Part shown: piece after piece, positions 23,089-30,298 of the stretch
Numbering within the stretch: position 1 is the first letter of the stretch
Layout: every line of letters begins with the position of its first letter
NCBI RefSeq assembly: GCF_017068395.1
Contig: NZ_CP070619.1
Location: forward strand, 6,696,001 to 6,760,000
Source of the DNA: Rhodococcus pseudokoreensis
GTDB taxonomy: Bacteria; Actinomycetota; Actinomycetes; Mycobacteriales; Mycobacteriaceae
Length of the DNA stretch: 64,000 nt
Reading direction: 5' to 3'
Notes under the pieces: model-generated
Told to the model about the DNA's origin: nothing
The model's database searches: none
The model's input: the letters and a program-made list of their open reading frames with translations, nothing else
Program-made: the position numbers and the translations under genes

Positions 23089-23518
23089 GACCGAACGGGC
23101 GGCCGGGGCGTGGGAGGCGCTGTTCCGCGCGCAGGTCGCGGTGATGCGGAACCTCGCGGCCGACGACGTGTGGGACGAGCTGAGCATGCGCGAGTACGAC
23201 GTGCTGTTCACGCTCGGCCGGGCACCCGCCCACCGGCTGCGCCTGCACGACCTGAATCGGGAGATCCTGCTCAGCCAGCCGTCGCTGAGCAGGCTCGTCG
23301 AGCGGCTGGCCGGCTCCGGGTACGTCACCAGGGAGGGCGATCCCGGCGACCGCCGCGGGACCGTCGTCGCTCTGACCGCGGAGGGTGCGCGGGTGCAGAA
23401 GTCCGTCGGACGCAGGCACGCGGCGAGCATCCGGCGGCACGTCGGCCCGGCACTGTCCGAGGACGAACTCGACACGCTCACCGAACTCTGCGCGAAACTG
23501 CGCGGCGCACAGGACTGA
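23072..23518 (+). CDS. MarR family transcriptional regulator
   Basis: 148 aa. The wHTH is clear (LRLHDLNREILLSQPSLSRLVERLAGSGYVTREGDPGDRRGTVVALTAEGARV). It overlaps the LLM gene end and is the probable regulator of this operon, possibly via the CATGCA palindrome at 21952. Confidence 0.88.
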   Translation: MPPVSRTERAAGAWEALFRAQVAVMRNLAADDVWDELSMREYDVLFTLGRAPAHRLRLHDLNREILLSQPSLSRLVERLAGSGYVTREGDPGDRRGTVVALTAEGARVQKSVGRRHAASIRRHVGPALSEDELDTLTELCAKLRGAQD

Positions 23519-23537
23519 CGAAAGGCACTATGGAGCA

Positions 23538-24515
23538 GTGAGCAATCTGGAGACGAACACGGTGGAAGAGCGGTGCGAATCGCACCCCGACGGCGGCGGC
23601 ATCCAGGTGCTCGGCGCGCGCGAGGTCCCGCTCGGCGGCCCCCGCGCGATGCCGGTCCGGCGCACCCTCCCGCAGCGCGACCGTTCGCTGATCGGAGCCT
23701 GGTGCTTCGCCGACCACTACGGTCCGGACGACGTCGCGACGACGGGCGGGATGAACGTCCCGCCGCACCCGCACACGGGACTGCAGACGGTGAGCTGGCT
23801 GTTCACCGGCGAGATCGAACACCGCGACAGCATCGGCTCGCACGCGATGGTGCGTCCTGGTGAGGTCAACCTGATGACCGCGGGGCGAGGGATTGCGCAC
23901 TCCGAGGTCTCGACACCGCAGACGCGGATCCTGCACGGCGCACAACTGTGGGTGGCGTTGCCGGCGTCGGCGCAGGACGCGGAGCCGGCCTTCGAGACGT
24001 ACGCGCCCGACCCGGTAGTCCGGGGCGGGGCAACCGTGCGGGTGTTCCTCGGAAGCACGGTGGGCTCCACGTCACCGGTGCGGACGTTCACGCCGCTGCT
24101 CGGTGCGGAAATCCTGCTGGAGCCCGGTGCGGACGTCACCCTCGACATCGAGCGCGGCTTCGAGGTCGGGGTGCTCGTGGACGAGGGCGAGGTGCAGCTG
24201 CGCGGGACCACGCTGAAGTGGGCGGAACTCGGCTATCAGCCGCCCGGCGAGGCGCTGGTGGCGCTGCGCAACACCGGCGGAACCCGGGCGCGGCTGCTGG
24301 TGCTCGGCGGCGAGCCGCTCGGCGAGCAGGTGATCATGTGGTGGAACTTCCTCGGCCGCAGCCACGAGGACATCGTCGGCTACCGCCGCGAGTGGCAGTC
24401 CGAACTCCGGGGCGCGGCACCCGCCGACCCCCGGTTCGGCACGGTCGAGGGCTACGACGGCGATCCACTGCCCGCCCCCGAACTGCCGAACAGCCGCCTG
24501 AAACCGCGCGGCTGA
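23538..24515 (+). CDS. Pirin family protein
   Basis: 325 aa bicupin. The N-terminal cupin has the pirin metal motif with HPHTGLQTVSWLFTGEIEHRDS and later HSEVS, giving the His/His/His/Glu set. The second cupin covers ~200-300 and ends in the pirin-type VIMWWNFLGRSHEDIVGYRREW. Pirins act as quercetinase-like dioxygenases or redox-linked regulators. The GTG at 23538 follows GGAG. It lies 19 bases after the MarR gene and may belong to the same operon. Confidence 0.9.
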   Translation: MSNLETNTVEERCESHPDGGGIQVLGAREVPLGGPRAMPVRRTLPQRDRSLIGAWCFADHYGPDDVATTGGMNVPPHPHTGLQTVSWLFTGEIEHRDSIGSHAMVRPGEVNLMTAGRGIAHSEVSTPQTRILHGAQLWVALPASAQDAEPAFETYAPDPVVRGGATVRVFLGSTVGSTSPVRTFTPLLGAEILLEPGADVTLDIERGFEVGVLVDEGEVQLRGTTLKWAELGYQPPGEALVALRNTGGTRARLLVLGGEPLGEQVIMWWNFLGRSHEDIVGYRREWQSELRGAAPADPRFGTVEGYDGDPLPAPELPNSRLKPRG

Positions 24516-24530
24516 CGGGCCCCGGCCGGA

Positions 24531-25475
24531 TCAGTAACTGGTGAGCGACGTGTTGGCGCCGCACAGCACCACACAGAGCGGCTTGTCGCCGGTGGGGCGG
24601 AGCTGTCCGGTGACGATCGCGGCGAGCGCCGCTGCGGTGCCGTGTTCGACGACGATCCGGAACTCCTCCCACAGCAGCGTTCGCGCGTCGATCAGGGAGT
24701 CGTCGTCGACGATCAGGCTGGAGACGGGCCGCGACCGGACCGTCTCCCAGGCGATGGACCCGATCCGGGTGGCGCCGAGGGAATCGCCGGCGATGCTGTC
24801 GATGTCGATGTCCGCGGGTTGCCGGGCGGCGACCGCCGAGTGCAGCGTCGCCGCTCCGCTCGGCTCCACGCCGAAGATGCTGTCGTCGTCACCGCTGCCG
24901 GCGATGACACCGGACAGCAGTCCGCCGCCGCCGACGGCGATCACGTAGGACAGCGGCTCGGCGACGTCGTCCTGGATCTCGAGTGCGATGGTGCCGGCCC
25001 CGGCGACGATGTCGGGGAGATCGTAGGCGTGCAGGGCGAGGGCGTTCGCGGACGCCGCGAGTTCCTTCGCGTACTCGGCCGCCTCGGCGTACCGGTCGCC
25101 GACCTTGCGTACGTCCGCGCCGAGCGCGATCAACTTGTCGATCTTGACGTCGGGTGCCGTGACGGGGACGACCACGGTGCACTTCACACCCCGGAGCCGC
25201 GACGCCCAGGCCGCTCCGATGGCGGCGTTCCCGCCGGACGCGATGACGACGCCTGCGTCGTCGAGGCGTCCGTCCTCCTCGGCGTGCAGCAGCGCGTTGA
25301 GACTGCCCCGCACCTTGAACGAGCCGCCGTACTGCAGGAATTCGAGTTTGAAGATCACCGGCACGGCGCCGTGGACGGTGGGCACGGTGGTGCGGAATGT
25401 GGGTGTCCTGCGGATCAGGCCGGTGATACGCTCACGCGCCCTGTCCACGGATGCGCGATCGATGGTGTCAGCCAT
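24531..25475 (-). CDS. PLP-dependent threonine/serine dehydratase family protein
   Basis: 314 aa fold-type II PLP enzyme. The Schiff-base Lys is in GGSFKVRGSLNAL (near residue 55), the SGGNAA phosphate/substrate loop is present, and GGGGLLSG binds the PLP phosphate. No ACT regulatory domain, so a catabolic serine/threonine dehydratase or a racemase-like relative is likely. In the substrate loop GGN-A replaces the usual SSGNHAQ, so the natural substrate may differ. Confidence 0.85.
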   Translation of the reverse strand: MADTIDRASVDRARERITGLIRRTPTFRTTVPTVHGAVPVIFKLEFLQYGGSFKVRGSLNALLHAEEDGRLDDAGVVIASGGNAAIGAAWASRLRGVKCTVVVPVTAPDVKIDKLIALGADVRKVGDRYAEAAEYAKELAASANALALHAYDLPDIVAGAGTIALEIQDDVAEPLSYVIAVGGGGLLSGVIAGSGDDDSIFGVEPSGAATLHSAVAARQPADIDIDSIAGDSLGATRIGSIAWETVRSRPVSSLIVDDDSLIDARTLLWEEFRIVVEHGTAAALAAIVTGQLRPTGDKPLCVVLCGANTSLTSY

Positions 25476-25506
25476 GGTCTCATCGTTTCATCCCGTGCGT
25501 CCGCGG

Positions 25507-25935
25507 CTACCGCGGCTGCTTGACCGTCGCCGTGCCCTGGGCGGCGGCGCACAGTACCTCCGAGCCGTCCTCCTGCACCGCGTAGATGTCGCACCGGCAC
25601 AGCGCCTGGCGGCGAGTGGACGCGTCGGCCCGGGCGTCCGCCCGGAGTAGCACACCCTGGGCAGGCCGGAGGTAGGTGATCGTGAAGCCCGCGGTCATGA
25701 TGTTCGCGCCGAGGACCGTGCCCGCGGCGAACGTCAGGGCATTGTCGGCGGCGTACGACAAAACACCGCCGTGCACGAAGCCGTTCTGTTGCCGCAGTTC
25801 GTCCCGGACGGGGATCTCGAGGGTGGTGCCGCCCTCGCCGAACTGCGTCATCCGTGCGCCGACGAGCACGCTGAACGGCTGGGCCTCCAGCACGGCCTGT
25901 GCGGTGTCGGCGGTGAGTGCGACGTCGACTGTCAT
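25507..25935 (-). CDS. PaaI-like hotdog thioesterase
   Basis: 142 aa single hotdog fold. NGFVHGGVLSYAADNALTFAAG carries the HGG motif and the catalytic Asp of PaaI/4HBT thioesterases. It hydrolyses acyl- or aryl-CoA. The start is 4 bases after the stop of the upstream TetR gene, so the two form an operon regulated by that TetR. Confidence 0.87.
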   Translation of the reverse strand: MTVDVALTADTAQAVLEAQPFSVLVGARMTQFGEGGTTLEIPVRDELRQQNGFVHGGVLSYAADNALTFAAGTVLGANIMTAGFTITYLRPAQGVLLRADARADASTRRQALCRCDIYAVQEDGSEVLCAAAQGTATVKQPR

Positions 25936-25939
25936 CCCT

Positions 25940-26503
25940 CTACTCCTGGTTCCGTAGCGAGTCCCACGCGGCGCGTGCCAGTTCGGGCGCGACCGCGGTG
26001 GGATCGGTGGTCATGGCGCCCGCGAGCCATTGGCGTGAGTACTCCTGAGCCGGGCCGAGCCACAACGCGTAGAGCACGTCGAAGTCGAACCGGCGGACCG
26101 TTCCGTAGTGTTCGTGGACCCGCCACCAGTGGGTGACGTCGCGGAAGAACGCCGCATTGGTGGTGTCGGCCCGCTCGTCGAGGCCCGGCGGGCGGGGCGC
26201 GGCGAGGATGGTGGCCCGCTGTGGGTTGCCGGACACCCAGTGCAGGTGGCGGACGACGGCACCTTCCACCCCGGACCGGGCATCGGCGCATTCCGCGAGT
26301 GCGGCCCGGAATCCGCCCTGGTAGTCGGCGAGCGCCCGCAACCAGACCTGCAGGTACAGCTCTTCCTTGTTCGGGAAGTGGTGGTAGACGGCTCCCACGC
26401 TGACCCCGGCCTCCTGCCGAATGTCCGCCAACCGGGTGCCGAGGACGCCGCGGCGGGCGAAATGGCCCTCCGCCACGTCCAGCAACAGACTTTGAATCGG
26501 CAC
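25940..26503 (-). CDS. TetR family transcriptional regulator
   Basis: 187 aa from a GTG. The HTH is VAEGHFARRGVLGTRLADIRQEAGVSVGAVYHHFPNKEELYLQVW (residues ~10-55). The C-terminal ligand domain resembles TetR_C of the YcdC/AcrR type. A palindromic operator lies 3 bases upstream of the start, suggesting tight autoregulation. Confidence 0.9.
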   Translation of the reverse strand: MPIQSLLLDVAEGHFARRGVLGTRLADIRQEAGVSVGAVYHHFPNKEELYLQVWLRALADYQGGFRAALAECADARSGVEGAVVRHLHWVSGNPQRATILAAPRPPGLDERADTTNAAFFRDVTHWWRVHEHYGTVRRFDFDVLYALWLGPAQEYSRQWLAGAMTTDPTAVAPELARAAWDSLRNQE

Positions 26504-26505
26504 AT

Positions 26506-26522
26506 ACCGAATATAGTTCGGT
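26506..26522. promoter_or_regulatory. Putative TetR operator
   Basis: ACCGAA-TATAG-TTCGGT, a perfect 6-5-6 inverted repeat directly upstream of the TetR start (26503, minus strand) and 17 bases before the divergent cyclase gene (26539). It could control both directions. Confidence 0.6.
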
Positions 26523-26538
26523 CCGGGTCGCGGGGACA

Positions 26539-27795
26539 GTGAGTTCGGAGGATTACGGCGAAGGGCGACCCCGTTCCTGGGACGATGAGGACGTGCGCAC
26601 TCCGCGACAGTCCCGACGGATCACGCCCCGGACGGGACGCCTGGTGTCCCCTCCGACCCGCCCGCTGCGACGCCCCGGTCCGCCGCCGTCGCTACTCCAC
26701 GAGTTCGAGCGCGCCGGCCTCCTCGACGGGCTCAGCGGGCCGGACCGGTCCGCTCGCATGGGGGTGCTGAACACCCTGATCGAGGACGGGGCGTCGATCG
26801 ACGATCTCCGCGGCGCCGCGCGGGGCGATCGCCTCGCACACCTGCTGCTCGACCACGCGCTGTCGCCGAAAGGCCGGTACAGCATCGACGACATCGCCCG
26901 GAAGGTGGGCGTGACCGTCGACGACGCCCGGCGTTGGTTCCGGGCCATCGGCCGGGGTGCGTCGGCGGACGGCACGTTCTACGACGACGGCGACCTCGAC
27001 CTCGCGCGCGGACTCGAGCAGTACCGGGACCTGGGGCTCGACGAGAGCGCCATCTTCGCGGCCGCCCGGGTCCTCGGCCGCAACCTCTGGACGGTCGCCG
27101 GCGCCGCGGACTCGCTCCTGCAGGAGCGGCTCGAGGCGACGCGCGAGCACCCCGAGGTGGCCCTGCGGTACGCGGTGGAGATGCGTCGCATCGTGGATTT
27201 CGAGGCGCAGATCCTGGCTCATCTCATCGCCACCGCTCTGCGCCATCAACTGCGGTCCGATGCGGTGGGGATCGCGGGCGACTCGAACCTAACGGTGCGG
27301 GGAGCGCAGGAGGTCGGGGTCTGTTTCGCGGACCTCGTCGGATTCACGCTGCTCGGGGAGCAGGCGGAGCCCGCCGATCTGGGCAGGGTGGCCGAGCGCC
27401 TCGACCGGGTGGCCACCGATCTGGTGTCGCCGCCGGTGCGTCTGGTGAAGACGATCGGCGACGCCGTCATGATGGTCTCGCCCGATCCCAACGCGCTGGC
27501 GCACGTCGCGCTCGACCTCGTGCAGGCCGCGCGCGCCGAGGGGCTTCCGCAGTTGCGGGCCGGGATCGCCTGGGGCACGGCGGTACCGAGCGCAGGCGAC
27601 TGGTTCGGCAGGCCGGTCGCCATGGCCGGTCGCGTCGTCACGGTCGCGCCGTCCCAGGAGGTGGTCGTGACGGGGGAGTTCTACGACGAACTGGACAGCG
27701 ACGAGTTCTGGGGCGAACCGGCGGGCAGTCACCGGCTCGAGGGGATCGAGGCCCCCCAGAAGCTTTTCGGGATCGGCCGCCGCTCGGTGGCCTGA
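26539..27795 (+). CDS. Class III adenylate/guanylate cyclase with N-terminal regulatory domain
   Basis: 418 aa from a GTG. Residues ~50-235 match the adenylate cyclase regulatory domain known from mycobacterial Rv1264/Rv2212-type enzymes (GLLDGLSGPDRSARMGVLNTL). Residues ~258-400 form the class III catalytic domain. Metal-binding Asp are at 265 (CFADLVGFT) and 308 (KTIGDAVMM). The transition-state Arg is R365 in PVAMAGRVV, but the Asn four residues before it in the NxxxR motif is Ala361. cAMP is the expected product if active. The substitution suggests weak activity or a regulatory role. Divergent from the TetR gene. Confidence 0.88.
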   Translation: MSSEDYGEGRPRSWDDEDVRTPRQSRRITPRTGRLVSPPTRPLRRPGPPPSLLHEFERAGLLDGLSGPDRSARMGVLNTLIEDGASIDDLRGAARGDRLAHLLLDHALSPKGRYSIDDIARKVGVTVDDARRWFRAIGRGASADGTFYDDGDLDLARGLEQYRDLGLDESAIFAAARVLGRNLWTVAGAADSLLQERLEATREHPEVALRYAVEMRRIVDFEAQILAHLIATALRHQLRSDAVGIAGDSNLTVRGAQEVGVCFADLVGFTLLGEQAEPADLGRVAERLDRVATDLVSPPVRLVKTIGDAVMMVSPDPNALAHVALDLVQAARAEGLPQLRAGIAWGTAVPSAGDWFGRPVAMAGRVVTVAPSQEVVVTGEFYDELDSDEFWGEPAGSHRLEGIEAPQKLFGIGRRSVA

Positions 27796-27878
27796 CCGGC
27801 GCGCCACCGGAAAACGTGTCGTACCCTCGCGATACGGTCATGGCACAGCTCACAGAAGCACATCGAGCGAGGCGCAAC

Positions 27879-28184
27879 ATGACTGGCGATTCGGGCGCAG
27901 ACTGGCATTTCTACGCGGTGGTGGAGACCGCGGTGGACGGCGGTCACACGCTCGCCGCGTTCGGGCCGAGGCCGACGGCGCTCGACGCCCTCCGGCTGGC
28001 CGTGCATTCGGTCAACCACACCGCGTATTCGGTTCTCGAACAGGGGATCGCGGGCGATCCGCGGGCCGACGCGAGCGTGGTCGAGCGGTTGCCGATCACG
28101 TCGTTCACCATCCGGCGGCACCGCCGCAGCACGAGTGAACTCGACGACCGCTGGATGCTGAACGGCGGCAGGCATCACCGGTAG
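27879..28184 (+). CDS. Conserved hypothetical protein
   Basis: 101 aa (MTGDSGADWHFYAVVETAVDGG...). The ATG at 27879 is preferred for its GAGGCG ribosome site; an ATG at 27840 in the same frame would add 13 residues. It is soluble with no recognised domain. The C-terminus is basic (RRHRRSTSELDDRW). It follows the cyclase by 83 bases and its stop is 5 bases from that of the convergent TetR gene. Function unknown. Confidence 0.6.
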   Translation: MTGDSGADWHFYAVVETAVDGGHTLAAFGPRPTALDALRLAVHSVNHTAYSVLEQGIAGDPRADASVVERLPITSFTIRRHRRSTSELDDRWMLNGGRHHR

Positions 28185-28189
28185 GGCGG

Positions 28190-28750
28190 CTACTGCGGTT
28201 CCGTGGTGAGGTAGTACTCGAGCACGGGCCCGACCCACCGCATCAGCTGTTCGTGCGTCATGTCCGCGAGGGGCGGCACCCGAAGTATGTAGCGGGAGAA
28301 GGCGAGTCCGAGGACCTGCGACCCGACGAGGGCCGCGCGCTCGTCGGGGTGATCGGCCGCGACCGCTGCGAGTGCGGGCGCCACCTGGCGGGCGAAGACC
28401 TGCAACATCGCCTCGGCGGCCCGCGGGCTGCTGGCCGCGGCGCGGAGCAGGGGGAGGAACGCGCCGTCGTTCTCCCATACCGCGAAGAAGCGCGGCATGA
28501 GGACGGTCGCGAGTTCCTGTGCGGGAACGTCGTGGAGGTCGGGGAGGTGCAGTTCGAATTCGGCGGCCTCGGCGAACAGTGATTCCTTGTTGGTGAAGTA
28601 CCGGACGACGAGTGCGGGGTCGACGCCGACGTCCGACGCGACGGCGCGCATCGTCGTGCGTTCGTAGCCGTTCGTGCCGAACCGGGCGCGGGCCGCGTCG
28701 AGGATCGCGGCGCGGGTGGCGACGGCGGAGCGGGCGCGGCGTTCGGGCAT
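28190..28750 (-). CDS. TetR family transcriptional regulator
   Basis: 186 aa. The HTH is ILDAARARFGTNGYERTTMRAVASDVGVDPALVVRYFTNKESLFAEA (residues ~15-60). The C-terminal domain is of the TetR_C_17-like type. Divergent from an FAD monooxygenase. Two identical-arm palindromes (28763 and 28807) in the shared promoter region are the likely operators. Confidence 0.9.
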   Translation of the reverse strand: MPERRARSAVATRAAILDAARARFGTNGYERTTMRAVASDVGVDPALVVRYFTNKESLFAEAAEFELHLPDLHDVPAQELATVLMPRFFAVWENDGAFLPLLRAAASSPRAAEAMLQVFARQVAPALAAVAADHPDERAALVGSQVLGLAFSRYILRVPPLADMTHEQLMRWVGPVLEYYLTTEPQ

Positions 28751-28762
28751 TCCCGAAGTGTA

Positions 28763-28778
28763 GTCAACAACTGTTGAC
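28763..28778. promoter_or_regulatory. TetR operator 1
   Basis: GTCAACA-AC-TGTTGAC, a perfect 7-2-7 palindrome 13 bases upstream of the TetR start. Confidence 0.75.
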
Positions 28779-28806
28779 CTGGCGCCGGGATGGGTCTACC
28801 GTCGAA

Positions 28807-28822
28807 GTCAACAGTTGTTGAC
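28807..28822. promoter_or_regulatory. TetR operator 2
   Basis: GTCAACA-GT-TGTTGAC, with the same arms as operator 1 and centre-to-centre distance 44 bp (about four helical turns). It lies 34 bases before the monooxygenase start at 28856. That argues against the alternative upstream start at 28790, which would put the operator inside the gene. Confidence 0.75.
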
Positions 28823-28855
28823 TTGCTGGGAATCTCTCGATCGGAGGCGGGCGTC

Positions 28856-30298
28856 ATGAAGCACATCGACGTGGTGGTGATCGGCGCGGGACCCACCGGT
28901 TGCATGCTCGCGGCCGAGTTGGCGACGGCGGGCCGATCCGTGACGGTGCTCGACAAACGCGCCGCGCCGTCGACCCTCAGCCGCGCATTCGGCGTCCACG
29001 CCCGCACTCTCGAACTGCTCGACGCCCGCGGACTCGCCGACCGTCTCGTGGCCACCGGCGCCCCCTCGCCGGGCCTGAAACTGTGGCGCGGCGCAGCGCT
29101 GAACCTCGGGCGCCTACGGTCCCGCTTCCCGTACGTCCTCGTCACCCCGCAGCAGAACGTCGACGCCCTCCTCGAGGCGCACGCCCGGGAGCGCGGCGCC
29201 GACTTCGTCCGGGGATTCACCGTCACCGGGGTGGAGCAGGACGGGGACGGCGTCCGCGTTCACGGCCACGACGGTTCGGGACGCGCCGGCACGTTCCACG
29301 CGGCGTATGCGGTCGGTGCGGACGGCGCGCACAGCGTGGTGCGGACGTTGATCGGGCAGCCGTTCCCGGGCAAGGCCGTGCTGCGGTCGATCATGCTCGC
29401 CGACGTCGAACTCGAGGACCCGCCGGACAACCTCGTCACCGTCAACGCCGTCCGCGACGGATTCGCCTTCATCGCGCCGTACGGCGACAACCTGTTTCGC
29501 GTGATCGCCTGGAACCGCGGGCATCAGGTGGACGACAGCGCCCCCGTGGACCGGGAGGAACTGCGCAGCACCATCCGGATCGCGATGGGCACGGACTACG
29601 GACTCGGCGACGTGCGGTGGCAGTCGCGATTTCACAGCGACGAACGGCAGGTCCCGCAGTACCGGACGGGCCGGGTGTTCCTCGCAGGCGACGCCGCCCA
29701 CGTGCATTCACCGGCAGGCGGCCAGGGGATGAACACCGGTATTCAGGACGCGATGAATCTCGGCTGGAAACTCGCGGCCGTCCTCGGCGGCGCGGACGAC
29801 GCGGTGCTCGACACCTACCACTCCGAACGGCACCCGGTGGGGCGGATGGTGCTGCGGTCGAGCGGTGCCACGATGCGCATGATGACCGTGCGGCCGTGGA
29901 TTCTGCGGAAGCTCCGGAACGGAACGGTGGCAGCGTTTCTCGGATTCCCGCCGGTCGGCGACGCGGTGGCGCGGATGTTCTCGGGCATCGGGATCGGCTA
30001 CGGCCACGACGCCGGCGAGAGCGCGCTGGTGGGCCGGCGCGCCGAAGACCTGCCCACCGACGCCGGCCGACTGTACGAGGTGCTGCGCTCGGGCGGGTTC
30101 GTCCTGGTCACCGAGCCGGGGGCGCCCGTTCCCGACGGCATTCACGCGGTGGCCCGGACCGCGGACGGACTCGCACTGCTCGTCCGTCCCGACGGGTACG
30201 TCGCGTGGGCGGGCGACAGTAGGTCGGGACTGTGGCGCGGCGCCCTGGACCGCTGGACCGCGCGCACCGCGGTCGGGGCCGGGCCGGTCAGCCCGTGA
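28856..30298 (+). CDS. FAD-dependent aromatic monooxygenase (PheA/TfdB-like)
   Basis: 480 aa group A flavoprotein hydroxylase. N-terminal FAD motif DVVVIGAGPTGCMLAAELA, middle AVGADGAHSVVR (DG motif) and GDAAHVHSPAGGQGMNTGIQDAMNLGWKL (GD motif). The ATG at 28856 has GGAGGCGG upstream and starts directly at the FAD fold. It probably hydroxylates a phenolic or polyketide-like compound, possibly the ligand of the divergent TetR. Its 3' end overlaps the convergent pepN gene by 11 bases. Confidence 0.9.
   Translation: MKHIDVVVIGAGPTGCMLAAELATAGRSVTVLDKRAAPSTLSRAFGVHARTLELLDARGLADRLVATGAPSPGLKLWRGAALNLGRLRSRFPYVLVTPQQNVDALLEAHARERGADFVRGFTVTGVEQDGDGVRVHGHDGSGRAGTFHAAYAVGADGAHSVVRTLIGQPFPGKAVLRSIMLADVELEDPPDNLVTVNAVRDGFAFIAPYGDNLFRVIAWNRGHQVDDSAPVDREELRSTIRIAMGTDYGLGDVRWQSRFHSDERQVPQYRTGRVFLAGDAAHVHSPAGGQGMNTGIQDAMNLGWKLAAVLGGADDAVLDTYHSERHPVGRMVLRSSGATMRMMTVRPWILRKLRNGTVAAFLGFPPVGDAVARMFSGIGIGYGHDAGESALVGRRAEDLPTDAGRLYEVLRSGGFVLVTEPGAPVPDGIHAVARTADGLALLVRPDGYVAWAGDSRSGLWRGALDRWTARTAVGAGPVSP

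Noticed and set aside
28790..28855. Earlier start for the FAD monooxygenase
   Set aside because: Would place an operator palindrome inside the coding sequence and adds residues before the FAD motif.
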